Origin: Halovenus sp037080055
GTDB taxonomy: Archaea; Halobacteriota; Halobacteria; Halobacteriales; Haloarculaceae
Length of the DNA: 64,000 nt
Direction: 5' to 3'
Assembly (NCBI RefSeq): GCF_037080055.1
Contig: NZ_JBAOJI010000002.1
Span: 124,001-188,000 of the forward strand
Below, piece by piece: positions 9,241 through 18,548 of this stretch. How positions within the stretch are numbered: the stretch's first letter is position 1; every line of letters begins with the position of its first letter. Position numbers and translations under genes: made by a program. A model generated the notes under the pieces. The model had not been told where the DNA came from. It saw only the letters and a list, made by a program, of their open reading frames with translations, and did no database searches.

Positions 9241-9498
9241 CAATTAGTTGACCGGTTCCTACTTTTTCGCTCAGATGCTGATAATTCTCGGCTAACCGCC
9301 TCTCTCGCCGGCTCACAAAATAAATCTCAAACTCAAAATCCTGATCCCAACAAGCGGCTGAACGGTCCCCCGCGCCCTCCGTCGAATCCCGGTTCCGGAG
9401 GTGGATTCCGGTGACGGGGCCCAATTGGATTCGACACCCACGGGTTTCCGAGCAACAAGGGAAGCGTTGATAATCATCACGCTCGTAACACCGACTGA
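9127..9498. other. 372-base gap with an integration scar after the tRNA
   Basis: No convincing gene. The 16-bp sequence ATCCCACCGTGCCCGT from the tRNA 3' end (9112-9127) is exactly repeated at 9225-9240. The 97 bases between contain a short palindrome (agacc/ggtct around 9191-9210). This fits the remnant left when an element integrated at the tRNA and later decayed. The remaining 258 bases are non-coding and hold the promoter of the DUF2062 gene. Confidence 0.65.
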
Positions 9499-10008
9499 AT
9501 GGTCCGACAACGGGTCGACCGTGTCCTCGAAGAGGTCAAGGAGCGGCTGATCACCGCCTTCGTCGAGAAACATACCTCGCACGAAGTCTCGTTTAGCTTC
9601 GGCCTCGGCGTGTTCATCACTGCGCTGCCCTCGCTGGGGACAGGCCTGTTCGTCTTCGTCGTCCTCGCATTTCTGTTCGACCGCCTGAGCAAGATCGCGC
9701 TGTTCGCGTCGGTGGTCATCCTCAACCCGGTCGTGAAGTGGGGCGTCTACGGAGCGAGCTATTCGCTCGGGCGATTCATTCTCGGGCCCGCGCCGGGAGT
9801 AACGTTCAAGACTGCCGATATTTCGCTGTCGGCCGGTCCGGACATGCTTGTCCGGCTCTGGCTCGGCAATCTCATCCTCGCGGCGATCTTTTCGGTCATC
9901 GGATACTTGCTCGCGCTGCGGATCGTCAACGAGTTTCGCCGCCGGGTCGATAGCGACGCGCACCCGAACGTGGGCCTCCCGACGGATACGCCAACCTCCG
10001 AAGACTAA
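9499..10008 (+). CDS. DUF2062 domain membrane protein
   Basis: 169 aa. Residues 25-145 show the DUF2062 pattern: a short amphipathic start, FGLGVFITALPSLGTG, then two to three hydrophobic helices and the NPVVKWGVYGASYSLG segment. The C-terminus is polar. The molecular role of the domain is unknown. The stop is 4 bases before the convergent stop of the next lipoprotein gene. Confidence 0.85.
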   Translation: MVRQRVDRVLEEVKERLITAFVEKHTSHEVSFSFGLGVFITALPSLGTGLFVFVVLAFLFDRLSKIALFASVVILNPVVKWGVYGASYSLGRFILGPAPGVTFKTADISLSAGPDMLVRLWLGNLILAAIFSVIGYLLALRIVNEFRRRVDSDAHPNVGLPTDTPTSED

Positions 10009-10012
10009 CTCG

Positions 10013-10696
10013 CTACGAGTCCTCTTCGACCGATTCCGACAGTTGAATGATGTTCTCTTCCTCGCCGGGGAGCAGCCTCGGATAGCCACCGACAGTGACG
10101 ACGAAATCGCTGCCGAGTTCCACCGCTTCGGTAATGTGCAACACGAGTTCGACTGGACTGCCGTCGAACTGCGCCTCGGCCCGGAATTTGGTCATCGTCG
10201 TCTCTTCGCCGTTGATCGTCACGCTCTGTTCTCCCTGCTCTCTCGGATCTGCAACGAGTTCGTACTCCTCTTGAACCATCGCGGCGATCTCTTTCGCAGA
10301 CATGTCCTCGACGGGATTGAAATCCTGGCCGAGAACGTCGACCTGCGGTGTGGTCAGTGAGGTAAAAATCGCTGCGTCGGCGTTATCGAGGCCGACCTCG
10401 GAGACGCTCACCGATTTACTGTGTTCGGCGAGTTTGTTCGTCACGATCACGTCCCTGCTCTCCCCACCGGCCTCGAACGTCCGCTCGACCTCTTGATCCG
10501 AGACGCCGTCGCGCTCGTACCCCGTCTCGTCGAGGACGCTCTGTGGAACGCGGGAAGGGCTGGCCTCGAACTCCGCGGCCCCACCGGTGATGAAGTCGAG
10601 ACAGCCAGAGAGTCCGGCGACTGCCGTTGCTGCTGCACCTGCGCCCGCCAGATACGTCCGTCGTGAGTACTGCTGCCCGCTCTCGTTCCCAGTCAT
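10013..10696 (-). CDS. Tat-exported lipoprotein, DUF6517-like
   Basis: 227 aa. The N-terminus carries a twin-arginine signal (SRRTYLAG, residues 11-18), a hydrophobic stretch and a lipobox ending at Cys32 (AGLSGC), the common haloarchaeal way of exporting a folded lipid-anchored protein. The mature part is acidic with no enzymatic motif and resembles DUF6517 family proteins. Function unknown. Confidence 0.8.
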   Translation of the reverse strand: MTGNESGQQYSRRTYLAGAGAAATAVAGLSGCLDFITGGAAEFEASPSRVPQSVLDETGYERDGVSDQEVERTFEAGGESRDVIVTNKLAEHSKSVSVSEVGLDNADAAIFTSLTTPQVDVLGQDFNPVEDMSAKEIAAMVQEEYELVADPREQGEQSVTINGEETTMTKFRAEAQFDGSPVELVLHITEAVELGSDFVVTVGGYPRLLPGEEENIIQLSESVEEDS

Positions 10697-10784
10697 GTCT
10701 GTGAGAGTGAGGGCGAGCCAAATATCCCTTGTGGGCTAGTGATCAACAGCGAGTATTTTTTATCTGGCAGTGCAACCGCCCGGT

Positions 10785-11651
10785 ATGACCCGGCAGTTCT
10801 CTCTCGTCGACGTCTTCGCCTGCGAGCGCTACGCTGGCAACCAACTCGCCGTAATCACGGACGCGACCGATCTCGATACCGAGGAGATGCAGGCCATTGC
10901 TGCGGAGATGGACTACTCCGAGACGACTTTTGTCACCGGCGAGCAGCGCGACGGTGCGTGGCCGGTTCGCATCTTCACGCCGACTGACGAGGTGCCCTTC
11001 GCCGGCCATCCGACGCTTGGTACCGCCGCCGTGATCCGCGACCGACTCGCCGACGGTGACCCCGAGGAGGTCGTTCTCGACCTGCAGGTCGGCCACGTCC
11101 CCGTCGGCAGGGAGAGCGACCAACTCTGGATGCACCAACAACCCCCCGAGTTCGGCGACCGACTCGCCCACGACGACCTCGCCGCAGTGCTCGGACTGGG
11201 TCTCGACCAACTCGATCCCGACTATCCCGTGCAGGTGGTCTCCACTGGCCTGCCAACGATCATCGTCCCGCTCCGTGACCGGGATGCCCTCACCGGCATC
11301 GATCTGAACCTCGACGCCTACGATGACTTCGTCGAGAATCGAGAGGCAAAACTGATCCACGCCTTCTGTCCCGACCCGCGGGAACCCGAGGACGACATCG
11401 CCGCACGGATGTTCGCGCCCGCACTCGGCGTCCGCGAGGATCCCGCCACTGGCTCCGCGAACGGCTGTCTCGCTGCTTATCTCTCCGCCGAGGAGTATTT
11501 CGGCTCGCCGACCGTCGAGGCCCGCGTCGAACAGGGATACGAACTCGGCCGACCTTCGCTGCTCCAACTCCGCGCGAATCCGGACGGGGAGTCGATTGCC
11601 GTCGAGGTTGGCGGACAGGTCGTCCCGGTTGCCCGCGGGGAGTTGCTCTGA
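10785..11651 (+). CDS. PhzF-family isomerase/epimerase-like protein
   Basis: 288 aa from the ATG at 10785. A TATA-like ttttttat at 10755-10762 sits about 25 bases upstream, arguing for a leaderless transcript; a GTG at 10770 is the alternative. The family fold is a duplicated DapF-like barrel. Family signatures are VDVFACERYAGNQLAV at the N-terminus, Glu in YSETTFV (the acid/base of PhzF/YddE) and the PATGSANGCLAAYL block. Substrate is unknown outside phenazine producers. The downstream gene begins 43 bases after the stop on the same strand. Confidence 0.9.
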   Translation: MTRQFSLVDVFACERYAGNQLAVITDATDLDTEEMQAIAAEMDYSETTFVTGEQRDGAWPVRIFTPTDEVPFAGHPTLGTAAVIRDRLADGDPEEVVLDLQVGHVPVGRESDQLWMHQQPPEFGDRLAHDDLAAVLGLGLDQLDPDYPVQVVSTGLPTIIVPLRDRDALTGIDLNLDAYDDFVENREAKLIHAFCPDPREPEDDIAARMFAPALGVREDPATGSANGCLAAYLSAEEYFGSPTVEARVEQGYELGRPSLLQLRANPDGESIAVEVGGQVVPVARGELL

Positions 11652-11694
11652 GTCCACCGACGGATCTTTGTTCGCGTCGGCCAACTGTGGGGTG

Positions 11695-12510
11695 ATGACA
11701 GTCACGCTCGGGCCGGAAGTTCTCTTTCAGTACTACCGCTTTTCGCTGTACAACTCTCCGTTTACCGCCCACGACGAGGGCTGTGCGATCGATCTCTACC
11801 CCGAGTCTGAGACTGCGCCCTCGCCCGTCGCCGGGGAGGTCATCGAGACGAAAACCGTCGAAGCGCCGTCGAAACCCTACGCCGCCGAGCACGACCATCT
11901 CATCCTCATCGACACCGGCGAGTACGTCGCCCGCACGCTCCACGTCGATCCGTCGGTCGAAGCGGGCGACACAGTAGCAGTCGGCGACCCGCTCGGCGAC
12001 CTCGTCCGTGCGGGCTTTTTCGCCCCGTGGGTCCCCAATCACATCCACCTCGGCTTCCGAACTCACGAGGACAACCCCTACCGGGCTTCGGGATCGCTGC
12101 CGATCAGCGTCGAGGCCGAACTGAGCGCCGTCCCGTGGGACGGCACCGGCACCGTCACCGACGCGGGGAAGACGTGGGTCCGCCTCGACGCACCGGGTCA
12201 TCCCGACCCCGGGAACCGGTTCGCGGGCGTCGAGAGCGGTGGCGGAGTACTCGACGGTGGATTCCCCCATTACGACGGCGGGGGTGTGCTCGCTGGCGGG
12301 ACTTGCGCCGAACTCGCCGATCGAGCGATCGGCACACTATCGGATCGGACCGTCTCCTGGACGGAGTGTACCGTGCTCGCAAATGGGACGCCGATCACCG
12401 GCGTTGCCCTGTTCTGCGGTCGGGATCGGCTGGGTGTGAAACTCGTCGATTACGAGATGGATCTCTCCGTCGGTGAGGAAGTCACACTCTCCATCGAAGA
12501 GGAGTCGTAG
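11695..12510 (+). CDS. M23/LytM-like fold protein
   Basis: 271 aa from the ATG at 11695. The N-terminal 130 residues read like a lysostaphin/M23-type fold: GCAIDLYP, SPVAGEVIET, a hinge with VEAGDTVAVGDPLGDLV and NHIHLGFR, which places an HxH like the M23 zinc motif. The other motif is irregular (a His six residues before the Asp rather than HxxxD), so catalysis is doubtful. There is no signal peptide, and haloarchaea lack murein. The C-terminal 140 residues are unassigned. Confidence 0.6.
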   Translation: MTVTLGPEVLFQYYRFSLYNSPFTAHDEGCAIDLYPESETAPSPVAGEVIETKTVEAPSKPYAAEHDHLILIDTGEYVARTLHVDPSVEAGDTVAVGDPLGDLVRAGFFAPWVPNHIHLGFRTHEDNPYRASGSLPISVEAELSAVPWDGTGTVTDAGKTWVRLDAPGHPDPGNRFAGVESGGGVLDGGFPHYDGGGVLAGGTCAELADRAIGTLSDRTVSWTECTVLANGTPITGVALFCGRDRLGVKLVDYEMDLSVGEEVTLSIEEES

Positions 12511-12525
12511 CGCCCGAACGGCCGC

Positions 12526-13509
12526 TTACGTATCGGTTCCTACGAGGGCAAACTCGGTACCGATCTCGTTCTCTGTTGCGTGCTCGTAGATGACGTGTGC
12601 CGCGGCTACGTCCTGAATGGCGAGTCCCGTCGAGTCGAACAGCGTCACACTCTCGGGATCGGGTTCGTCGACGCGGCCCGTCACGACATCGCCGAGTTCG
12701 CCGTGAATATCGTCGTCGTCGAGTTTCCCTGCGCTCCACGGGACGTTGATCTCTCCCGAGTGGGTGCACTGCTCGTAATCGTCGATTACGATGGTCGCAT
12801 CTTCGACGACGTCGAAGGCGATTTCGTTTTTGTCCGGCGCATCCGCGCCCATCGCGTTGATGTGCGTGTGCTCGCCGACAGCCTCGACAATTGGGTCGGT
12901 GACCGGCGTCGTCGTCGAGACGATATCACACGACGCGGCCTCGGTGATCGACCCCTCTCGAACGTCGAATTCCTCGCCGAACTCGGCGATGAACTCCTCG
13001 ATGGCTTCCTCCCGGAGGTCGCTGATGAGGACCGTCTGGATGTCTCGGACCTGCGCGATTGCCTCCAGTTGCGTGTACGCCTGGATGCCCGCGCCGACCA
13101 GTCCGAGCGAGGTGGCGTTCTCGGGGGCGAGATACCGGGTCGCGACGGCGGCGGCCGCGCCCGTCCGCAGGCGCGTGAGGCCGGTCCCGTCCAGCATCGC
13201 CAGCGGGAAGGCCGTCTCGGGGTCGGAGTAGATCATCGTCCCCATCACCGTCGGAAGGTCGTGGTTTTTGGGGTTGTCGGCGTGGGAGTTGACCCACTTC
13301 ACGCCGGCGGCCTCCCAGTCGTCGGCATCGATGTAGGCGGGCATCGAGCGGAAATCGCCGTTGTGCTGGGGCAGGTCGATGTAGGATTTGGCGGGCATCT
13401 GCGTGTCGCCGTCGGCGTAGGCCGCGAAGGCGGCCTCGACGGCGTCGATTACCTCTCCCATCTCCGTACTCGCCGTGACATCATCGGGATCGAGAAGTAC
13501 CGTCTCCAT
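12526..13509 (-). CDS. Ornithine cyclodeaminase/mu-crystallin family protein (alanine dehydrogenase-like)
   Basis: 327 aa from the ATG at 13509. The family reduces or deaminates amino or imino acids with NAD(P). The dinucleotide-binding motif GLVGAGIQAYTQLEAI lies near residues 130-145 and MLDGTGLTRLRTGAAAAVA precedes it, as in archaeal alanine dehydrogenase of the OCD family. It follows the threonine aldolase gene on the same strand with a 54-base gap, so an amino-acid catabolic pair is possible. Alanine dehydrogenase versus cyclodeaminase cannot be separated here. Confidence 0.87.
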   Translation of the reverse strand: METVLLDPDDVTASTEMGEVIDAVEAAFAAYADGDTQMPAKSYIDLPQHNGDFRSMPAYIDADDWEAAGVKWVNSHADNPKNHDLPTVMGTMIYSDPETAFPLAMLDGTGLTRLRTGAAAAVATRYLAPENATSLGLVGAGIQAYTQLEAIAQVRDIQTVLISDLREEAIEEFIAEFGEEFDVREGSITEAASCDIVSTTTPVTDPIVEAVGEHTHINAMGADAPDKNEIAFDVVEDATIVIDDYEQCTHSGEINVPWSAGKLDDDDIHGELGDVVTGRVDEPDPESVTLFDSTGLAIQDVAAAHVIYEHATENEIGTEFALVGTDT

Positions 13510-13563
13510 AGCGTGAGGTTCCGCTGGCACGTACTTATAGCTGTGTTGCGGTTTCAGCCCGCG

Positions 13564-14571
13564 TCACACTGCTCGCTCGATACCCTCGATTGCGCGGTCG
13601 ATATCGTCGTCGGTCACGTCCCAGTGCGTACAGAAGCGGATCGTGTGCTCGGCGAAGGGCACGCCAAGGACGCTTTCGTCCTCGCAGTCGTCCAGCACTG
13701 CCTCAGCGGGGCGGTCGGTGTGGACCAGCACGATGTTCGTCTCGGGGTCGTCGACCTGCAAGCCGTCGATTCGGGCGAGTCCCGCGGCGAGTCGCTCCGC
13801 TCGCCGGTGGTCTTCGCTCAGACGCTCCCGGTTGGCAAGTGCCTCCAGCCCCGGTGCGGCGATCATCCCGGCCTGTCGCATCCCGCCGCCGAGGAGTTTC
13901 CGGACGCGGTGGCCCTCCTCGATCAGTTCCTCGGGACCGGCGAGCATCGAGCCGACGGGCGCACCCAGCCCCTTCGAGAGACAGCACATCACGGTGTCGA
14001 CCGGCTCGACGAAGTCGGCGGCGGGGCAGTTGTGGGCGGCCGCGGCGTTGAACAGCCGTGCGCCGTCGAGGTGGACTGTCAGCCCGAGGTCGTGGGCGGC
14101 CTCGGCAGCGGCGGTGACCTTTTTTGGAGCGATCGCGGTCCCGCCGCGGCTGTTGTGGGTGTTTTCGAGAGCCAGCGCGTCGGTGCCGGGCCGGTGGCCG
14201 CTCGCTCCGACGTAGCCCTCTCGGACCTGTTCGGGCTCGATGACCCCGCGCGGGCCGGCGTCGATCGTTCTGGGCTGGACTTCGGCGTGCTGGGCGAGTC
14301 CGGCGAGTTCCCACTTGTAGATGTGGCTCTCTCGTTCACAGAGCAGTTCCGCGCCGCGCTCGGTGTGGATCCGGCCGGCGATCTGATTGCCCATCGTTCC
14401 CGAGGGGACGTACAGCGCGTCGTCGGTGCCGAGAATCTCTGCTGTGCGTGCCTCGAGTTCGTTGATCGTCGGATCTTCGCCGTACACGTCGTCACCGACA
14501 TCGGCATCGCGGGCTGCCTCGCGCATCTCCTCGCTCGGTTTCGTTACCGTATCGCTCCGTAGATCGATCAT
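13564..14571 (-). CDS. ltaE: Low-specificity L-threonine aldolase
   Basis: 335 aa, family length. The PLP enzyme cleaves L-threonine/allo-threonine to glycine and acetaldehyde. IDLRSDTVTKPSEEMREA at the N-terminus, YVPSGTMGNQIA, HLDGARLFNAA (Asp contacting the PLP ring) and CLSKGLGAPVGS with the Schiff-base lysine are all present. Upstream partner of the OCD-family gene. Confidence 0.93.
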   Translation of the reverse strand: MIDLRSDTVTKPSEEMREAARDADVGDDVYGEDPTINELEARTAEILGTDDALYVPSGTMGNQIAGRIHTERGAELLCERESHIYKWELAGLAQHAEVQPRTIDAGPRGVIEPEQVREGYVGASGHRPGTDALALENTHNSRGGTAIAPKKVTAAAEAAHDLGLTVHLDGARLFNAAAAHNCPAADFVEPVDTVMCCLSKGLGAPVGSMLAGPEELIEEGHRVRKLLGGGMRQAGMIAAPGLEALANRERLSEDHRRAERLAAGLARIDGLQVDDPETNIVLVHTDRPAEAVLDDCEDESVLGVPFAEHTIRFCTHWDVTDDDIDRAIEGIERAV

Positions 14572-14730
14572 ACGCTCTGTACCGCTTCGACGACTAAAAA
14601 GCCGGGCGCAGCACGCACAGCCGTCGATGAGTCACAGACGGCGGGCTCTCGGCCGATCTCGCTCTCGAAGCGTCTGCTGTCGGCGAGAACGGGGGAAACG
14701 TACAACTGTTCGCCCTTCGCAGAGGGGGAC

Positions 14731-15165
14731 ATGTACGACAACATCCTGCTGCCGACCGACGGCAGTTCCGCGACGACGGAGGCACTCGACCACGCGCTGA
14801 CGATCGCAATCGACAAAGACGCGACCGTCCACCCGCTGTATATCGTCGACAAACGCCACCTTCGGGCGGCAGACGACGACACGACCGAAGAGGTCCGGCG
14901 CTCGCTCGAAGAGGAAGCGACCCACGCGCTCGACGACGCGCAGGTCCGAATCGAAGACGAGGGGGCGGAGGTCGAAACCGCACAACGAGAAGGGACGCCA
15001 CACCGGGCGATTCTCGACTACGCCGAGGAGGCGGATATCGACCTGATCGTGATGGGGACCCACGGCAAGAACGGCCGCGAACGACTCGCCCAACTCGGGA
15101 GTACAACCGAGCGAGTCGTCAAGAATGCGGACTTGCCGGTGCTGGTCGTCGAGATTGGTGATTGA
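14731..15165 (+). CDS. Universal stress protein (UspA family)
   Basis: 144 aa single-domain Usp. The start MYDNILLPTDGSS and the C-terminal ATP-binding pattern GTHGKNGRERLAQLGSTTE (G-x2-G-x9-G-S/T) are intact, so an ATP-binding member is expected. It acts in the cytoplasm as a dimer; its physiological role is unknown. Divergent from the threonine aldolase gene. Confidence 0.93.
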   Translation: MYDNILLPTDGSSATTEALDHALTIAIDKDATVHPLYIVDKRHLRAADDDTTEEVRRSLEEEATHALDDAQVRIEDEGAEVETAQREGTPHRAILDYAEEADIDLIVMGTHGKNGRERLAQLGSTTERVVKNADLPVLVVEIGD

Positions 15166-15228
15166 CATGCGTATGCCCGCCGTCTGACGCAGTTTTAATT
15201 GGATAGGGTGGCAGGTTTCAGGACAAGC

Positions 15229-15972
15229 ATGCCACGCCTGACGGTGACAATCAGCGACGAACACGAGCGGATTCTCGAACGCCAGGCGGACGGCGGAGGC
15301 GCATATCGGTCGAAATCCGAGGTGGTTCGGGAGTGTATCGAGGCCCACGAGCGCGTCGAGGACCTCTCGGAGCAACTGGCCTGTCTCGAAGCCGAAGTCG
15401 AGTTGTTGCGCGAGCAGCGGGCTAAACTGAAAGAGAAAGCCGCCCGCGTCGACGAACTCGAATCACAGCTTTGCCAGCTCCAGACCGCCTACCACCAGGC
15501 GATCAGCGAGGGGAAATCCCCACAGGAACTGGAACCGATCACCGACCAACCGGTCGAACCCGGTCCATCTGCGGAGGCACTCATCGAAGAAGCGGAATCG
15601 ACGCCGTCCGACACCACCCAAACGACCGTCGAACCCTCGCCGGAGCCCCAAGCAATCGAAGCGGCCGAACCGGTGGAATCCTCGACGGAGTCGGAACCGG
15701 CTACGAAGACGGTCGGCTCGGCCGATCCGAAAACGACAGCTGCACCGACGCCGAACTCAGCAGAAACGACAGCGAAATCGGGCGATTCCGGAAGGAAATC
15801 GGCTCCAGCGGCGACGGCCACCGTGTCTGGTGGCTCCGCAAAGAGCACCGACCAGGCCGAATCGGCGACCGACGGCGGTGTCGAAATCGACGAAGAACTG
15901 CTCTATCAGTCGCCAGGTGTCGGCTCGCGGCTCAAATCAGCCCTATTCGGTGGACCCGGCGGTAGTCGGTGA
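15229..15972 (+). CDS. Ribbon-helix-helix protein with coiled coil and disordered tail
   Basis: 247 aa from the ATG at 15229. Residues 1-45 (PRLTVTISDEHERILERQA, then SKSEVVRECIEAHE) form a ribbon-helix-helix DNA-binding fold. A leucine-rich coiled coil follows at about 48-90, then about 140 residues rich in Thr, Ser, Pro, Ala and Glu that look disordered. Probably a small DNA-binding regulator or chromatin-type protein. Its 3' end overlaps the convergent SRAP gene by 30 bases. Confidence 0.75.
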   Translation: MPRLTVTISDEHERILERQADGGGAYRSKSEVVRECIEAHERVEDLSEQLACLEAEVELLREQRAKLKEKAARVDELESQLCQLQTAYHQAISEGKSPQELEPITDQPVEPGPSAEALIEEAESTPSDTTQTTVEPSPEPQAIEAAEPVESSTESEPATKTVGSADPKTTAAPTPNSAETTAKSGDSGRKSAPAATATVSGGSAKSTDQAESATDGGVEIDEELLYQSPGVGSRLKSALFGGPGGSR

Positions 15973-16680
15973 CTCGACCGCATCGACCAGTTCCGCGTGG
16001 TCGTTGGCGGGGTCGTTGACCGCCGTCGAAACGGGATAGGCATGCATTGCGTCGGCGGAGTACGGTTCGAGGAGATTTTCGGCGTTCTCTGCTGGTTCGG
16101 TGAGCCACGCCTCCTGCTGCTCGTCGGGCAGGATCACGGCCATCCGGTGATGGAGGTCCGCCACGAGGTCGTTCGGCTCCGTGGTGACGATGGTGAAGGT
16201 ATCTATCGGGTCGGCCTGTGGCTCAGAACTGCCCTCAGTAAACGCGTCGAGTCCCGTCTGTGTCGTCGGCGGTTGCCAGCGCGTCCACAGCCCCGCCATC
16301 AGGAAGGGGCGGCCGTCCGCGAAGGTGACTCTGTACGGCTGTGTCCCCTCTTCTGTCTCGACCCACTCGTAGAAGCCGTCGGCGGGGACGAGACAGCGGC
16401 CGCCGCCCTCGATCGACCCCTCGAAGGCGTCGGCGAAACTCGACTTCTCGGTGAGTGTTTCCGCGCGAGCGTTGATGTGTCCGCCGTCGCTTTTCGTCTC
16501 GGCCCACTCCGGGATCAGCCCCCATTCGAGTCGGCGGAGTCGGTCGGGTTCGTTGTCGGTGATGATCGGTAACTGCTGGCCCGGGGCGGCATTGTAGGTC
16601 GGTTCGTAGGCCTCGACATCGACGCCGAACCGATCTGACAGCGTCTCGGGGGCGACGAAGAGTGTGTAGCGGCCGCACAT
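15943..16680 (-). CDS. SRAP protein (YedK/HMCES), abasic-site shield
   Basis: 245 aa. SRAP proteins form a thiazolidine crosslink between Cys2 and an abasic site in single-stranded DNA. Here the N-terminus is MCGRYTLF, so Cys2 is present, followed by YNAAPGQQLPII, NARAETL and GFYEW with the active Glu; a His in the LHHRMAVIL region completes the site. In archaea it is a housekeeping DNA-protection enzyme. Its 3' end overlaps the ribbon-helix-helix gene by 30 bases. Confidence 0.92.
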   Translation of the reverse strand: MCGRYTLFVAPETLSDRFGVDVEAYEPTYNAAPGQQLPIITDNEPDRLRRLEWGLIPEWAETKSDGGHINARAETLTEKSSFADAFEGSIEGGGRCLVPADGFYEWVETEEGTQPYRVTFADGRPFLMAGLWTRWQPPTTQTGLDAFTEGSSEPQADPIDTFTIVTTEPNDLVADLHHRMAVILPDEQQEAWLTEPAENAENLLEPYSADAMHAYPVSTAVNDPANDHAELVDAVESPTTAGSTE

Positions 16681-16764
16681 ACTCCCACGAGGGACCGATC
16701 TTCCAAAAGGAATCCGGTGGAGCGAACAGAATACTTAGGGATCGAGAGGTCACAGCATTACCAA

Positions 16765-17307
16765 ATGGGGTTGTTTCGGTCGAGCGAACTGCTCGGGATC
16801 GCTGAGGAAACACTGGAGTTCATTCTCTCGGCCTCCGAGCAGACCCACCCGAACGAGTACATGGGATTTCTCCGGGCCGACAGCGCGAGCAGACTCGACC
16901 TCGATCGGGATGGCAAGGTCATCACGGATATTCTGATCATCCCCGGAACCGAATCCGGGCCGACCAGCGCCTCGGTCAAGGAGATGATGAAACCGAACGA
17001 CGTGAGTTCCGTCGGGTCGGTCCACTCACACCCCAACGGCGTGCTCCGACCCAGCGATGCTGACCTGCAGACGTTCACCAGCGGCGAGGTCCACATCATC
17101 GTCGGAGCGCCGTACGGCCGCGACGACTGGCAGGCCTTCGACAATCAGGGCCAACCGACCGAACTGGACGTGCTCGACGTGGCGCTGCCCGACGACGAGT
17201 TTTTTGAGTTGACACAGGAGGGACTGGAAGACGAACATCTCGAACAGTCGCGCGGAGATACTGATGAGGATACCAACAGTGGCGGCTTCCTCTCGTGGTT
17301 TCGGTAA
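16765..17307 (+). CDS. JAMM/MPN-family metalloprotease-like protein
   Basis: 180 aa from the ATG at 16765. The JAMM zinc motif is complete: Glu31 in NEYMGFL and HSHPNGVLRPSDAD at 87-100 (HxHx7SxxD). Archaeal JAMM proteins include desampylases that remove ubiquitin-like SAMPs from targets; this one has about 50 C-terminal acidic residues and may do that or another isopeptidase job. The stop abuts the convergent NfeD stop at 17307/17308. Confidence 0.85.
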   Translation: MGLFRSSELLGIAEETLEFILSASEQTHPNEYMGFLRADSASRLDLDRDGKVITDILIIPGTESGPTSASVKEMMKPNDVSSVGSVHSHPNGVLRPSDADLQTFTSGEVHIIVGAPYGRDDWQAFDNQGQPTELDVLDVALPDDEFFELTQEGLEDEHLEQSRGDTDEDTNSGGFLSWFR

Positions 17308-17850
17308 TCAGGCCTGTTCGGCTTCAGCCTCGGCCTCGCGTTCGAGTTCGCGGTCGATTTCGTCTTTGACGTTGTCGACTGACTCGACAGTGAGAACGTT
17401 TCCGCCGCCGGGATCGACGACAATCACTTCTGTTCCTTCGGCGAGATTGTCGTCGAAACTGCGGGCTTCGTAGTACGGATTGAAGCCGCCCTCGTCGAGT
17501 TTGACCTGCCCGTCGGTCGGCGTGACGCGCTCGGTGACACGGCCGGATTTACCACGGAGTGAGTCCGAATCGCTCGTTTTCCCTTTCCCCTTGCCGCCGT
17601 AGAGATCGAGTTCGCGGTAGGCGTACAGCGTGCCGACGGAGGTCACTAACACGGTGATCGCCATGATCGTGAGGATGATGGGGGCCGGGATGACCGAGGG
17701 GAGGAGCACGCCGACGATGCCGGCGGCAAGAATACCGGTCCCGGCGACGAAGAAGTGCGCTCCCGGCGCGAACGCTTCGGCGATGATGAGTCCCGCACCG
17801 GCGACGAGCATGAACAGCGCGACGCTGCCCATGAGCGACTCCAAGACCAT
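17308..17850 (-). CDS. NfeD-like membrane protein
   Basis: 180 aa from the ATG at 17850. Three or four hydrophobic helices in residues 5-85 (including FVAGTGILAAGIVGVLLPSV), then a soluble domain from about 95 with the OB-fold pattern GKSGRVTERVTP...DGQVKLDEG...IVVDPGGGNVLTVE. The NfeD family usually accompanies stomatin-like proteins in membrane quality control; no stomatin gene is adjacent. Confidence 0.85.
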   Translation of the reverse strand: MVLESLMGSVALFMLVAGAGLIIAEAFAPGAHFFVAGTGILAAGIVGVLLPSVIPAPIILTIMAITVLVTSVGTLYAYRELDLYGGKGKGKTSDSDSLRGKSGRVTERVTPTDGQVKLDEGGFNPYYEARSFDDNLAEGTEVIVVDPGGGNVLTVESVDNVKDEIDRELEREAEAEAEQA

Positions 17851-17987
17851 ACCAGATGTTGGGCTGGAATAATGATAACAGTTCGGGCTGGTTTCGAGTC
17901 GGGAAACGAGTGAGAGCAGACGGCGGTGCTGTCGGCCGATGCCGGGAAAGCCGAGTTGTTTATGCACGCAGCCACTGACTCACATGT

Positions 17988-18476
17988 ATGGACGTGAAGT
18001 CGCGTCACCATCTCCGGTCGGATGCAATCGGGGCGATCCAAGAGGGTATCGAGGCCGAACTCGGCGTCACGGTCGATGCCGACTCTTTCGAGAAGGTCGA
18101 GTTCGACGACAGCGACTGGAACGTCGTCCTCGTCGACGGCGACCCGCTGGTGCTCTACGTGGATGACGAAGAGGAAGAGCCGTTTCTGACGGTCCGCGGC
18201 GCGAACGAGTACCCGCCGACCAAGCGCATCGTCACCGTTGACGCCGGCGCAATCCAGTTCGTATCCAACGGTGCCGACGTGATGCGGCCAGGCATCGTCG
18301 AGGCCGACGATGTCATCGAGGATGGCGATCTGGTGGTCATCAACGAGGAAGGCCACGGCAAGTTCCTCGCCATCGGGCGCGCGCTCACCGACGGCTCCGA
18401 TATGGTCGGTGACGAAGGTCGCGTGGTCGAATCGGTCCACCACGTCGGCGACGATCTCTACGAGATGACGATCTGA
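17988..18476 (+). CDS. PUA-domain RNA-binding protein (Tma20/MCT-1-like)
   Basis: 162 aa. An N-terminal alpha/beta domain is followed by a PUA domain from about residue 75 (KRIVTVDAGAIQFVSNGADVMRPGI), the arrangement of the archaeal ribosome-associated COG2016 proteins related to eukaryotic MCT-1/Tma20, which bind the ribosome and initiator tRNA. It is followed 72 bases later by sepF on the same strand. Confidence 0.85.
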   Translation: MDVKSRHHLRSDAIGAIQEGIEAELGVTVDADSFEKVEFDDSDWNVVLVDGDPLVLYVDDEEEEPFLTVRGANEYPPTKRIVTVDAGAIQFVSNGADVMRPGIVEADDVIEDGDLVVINEEGHGKFLAIGRALTDGSDMVGDEGRVVESVHHVGDDLYEMTI

Positions 18477-18548
18477 CTCGTCGTTACTTTTGAGTGATAG
18501 CTATCGTCTGACGTAAAGCCTAAACGGTCGGCGGCCGCCTGCTGTTGT

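Noticed and set aside
9058..9243. Minus-strand frame encoding WDLNPRPS-type peptide
   Set aside because: It is the antisense of tRNA-Arg(TCT) and its scar; such peptides are a known artefact of tRNA genes.
11695..12510. Active M23 peptidoglycan endopeptidase
   Set aside because: Haloarchaea have no murein and the first zinc motif is irregular; only the fold is suggested.
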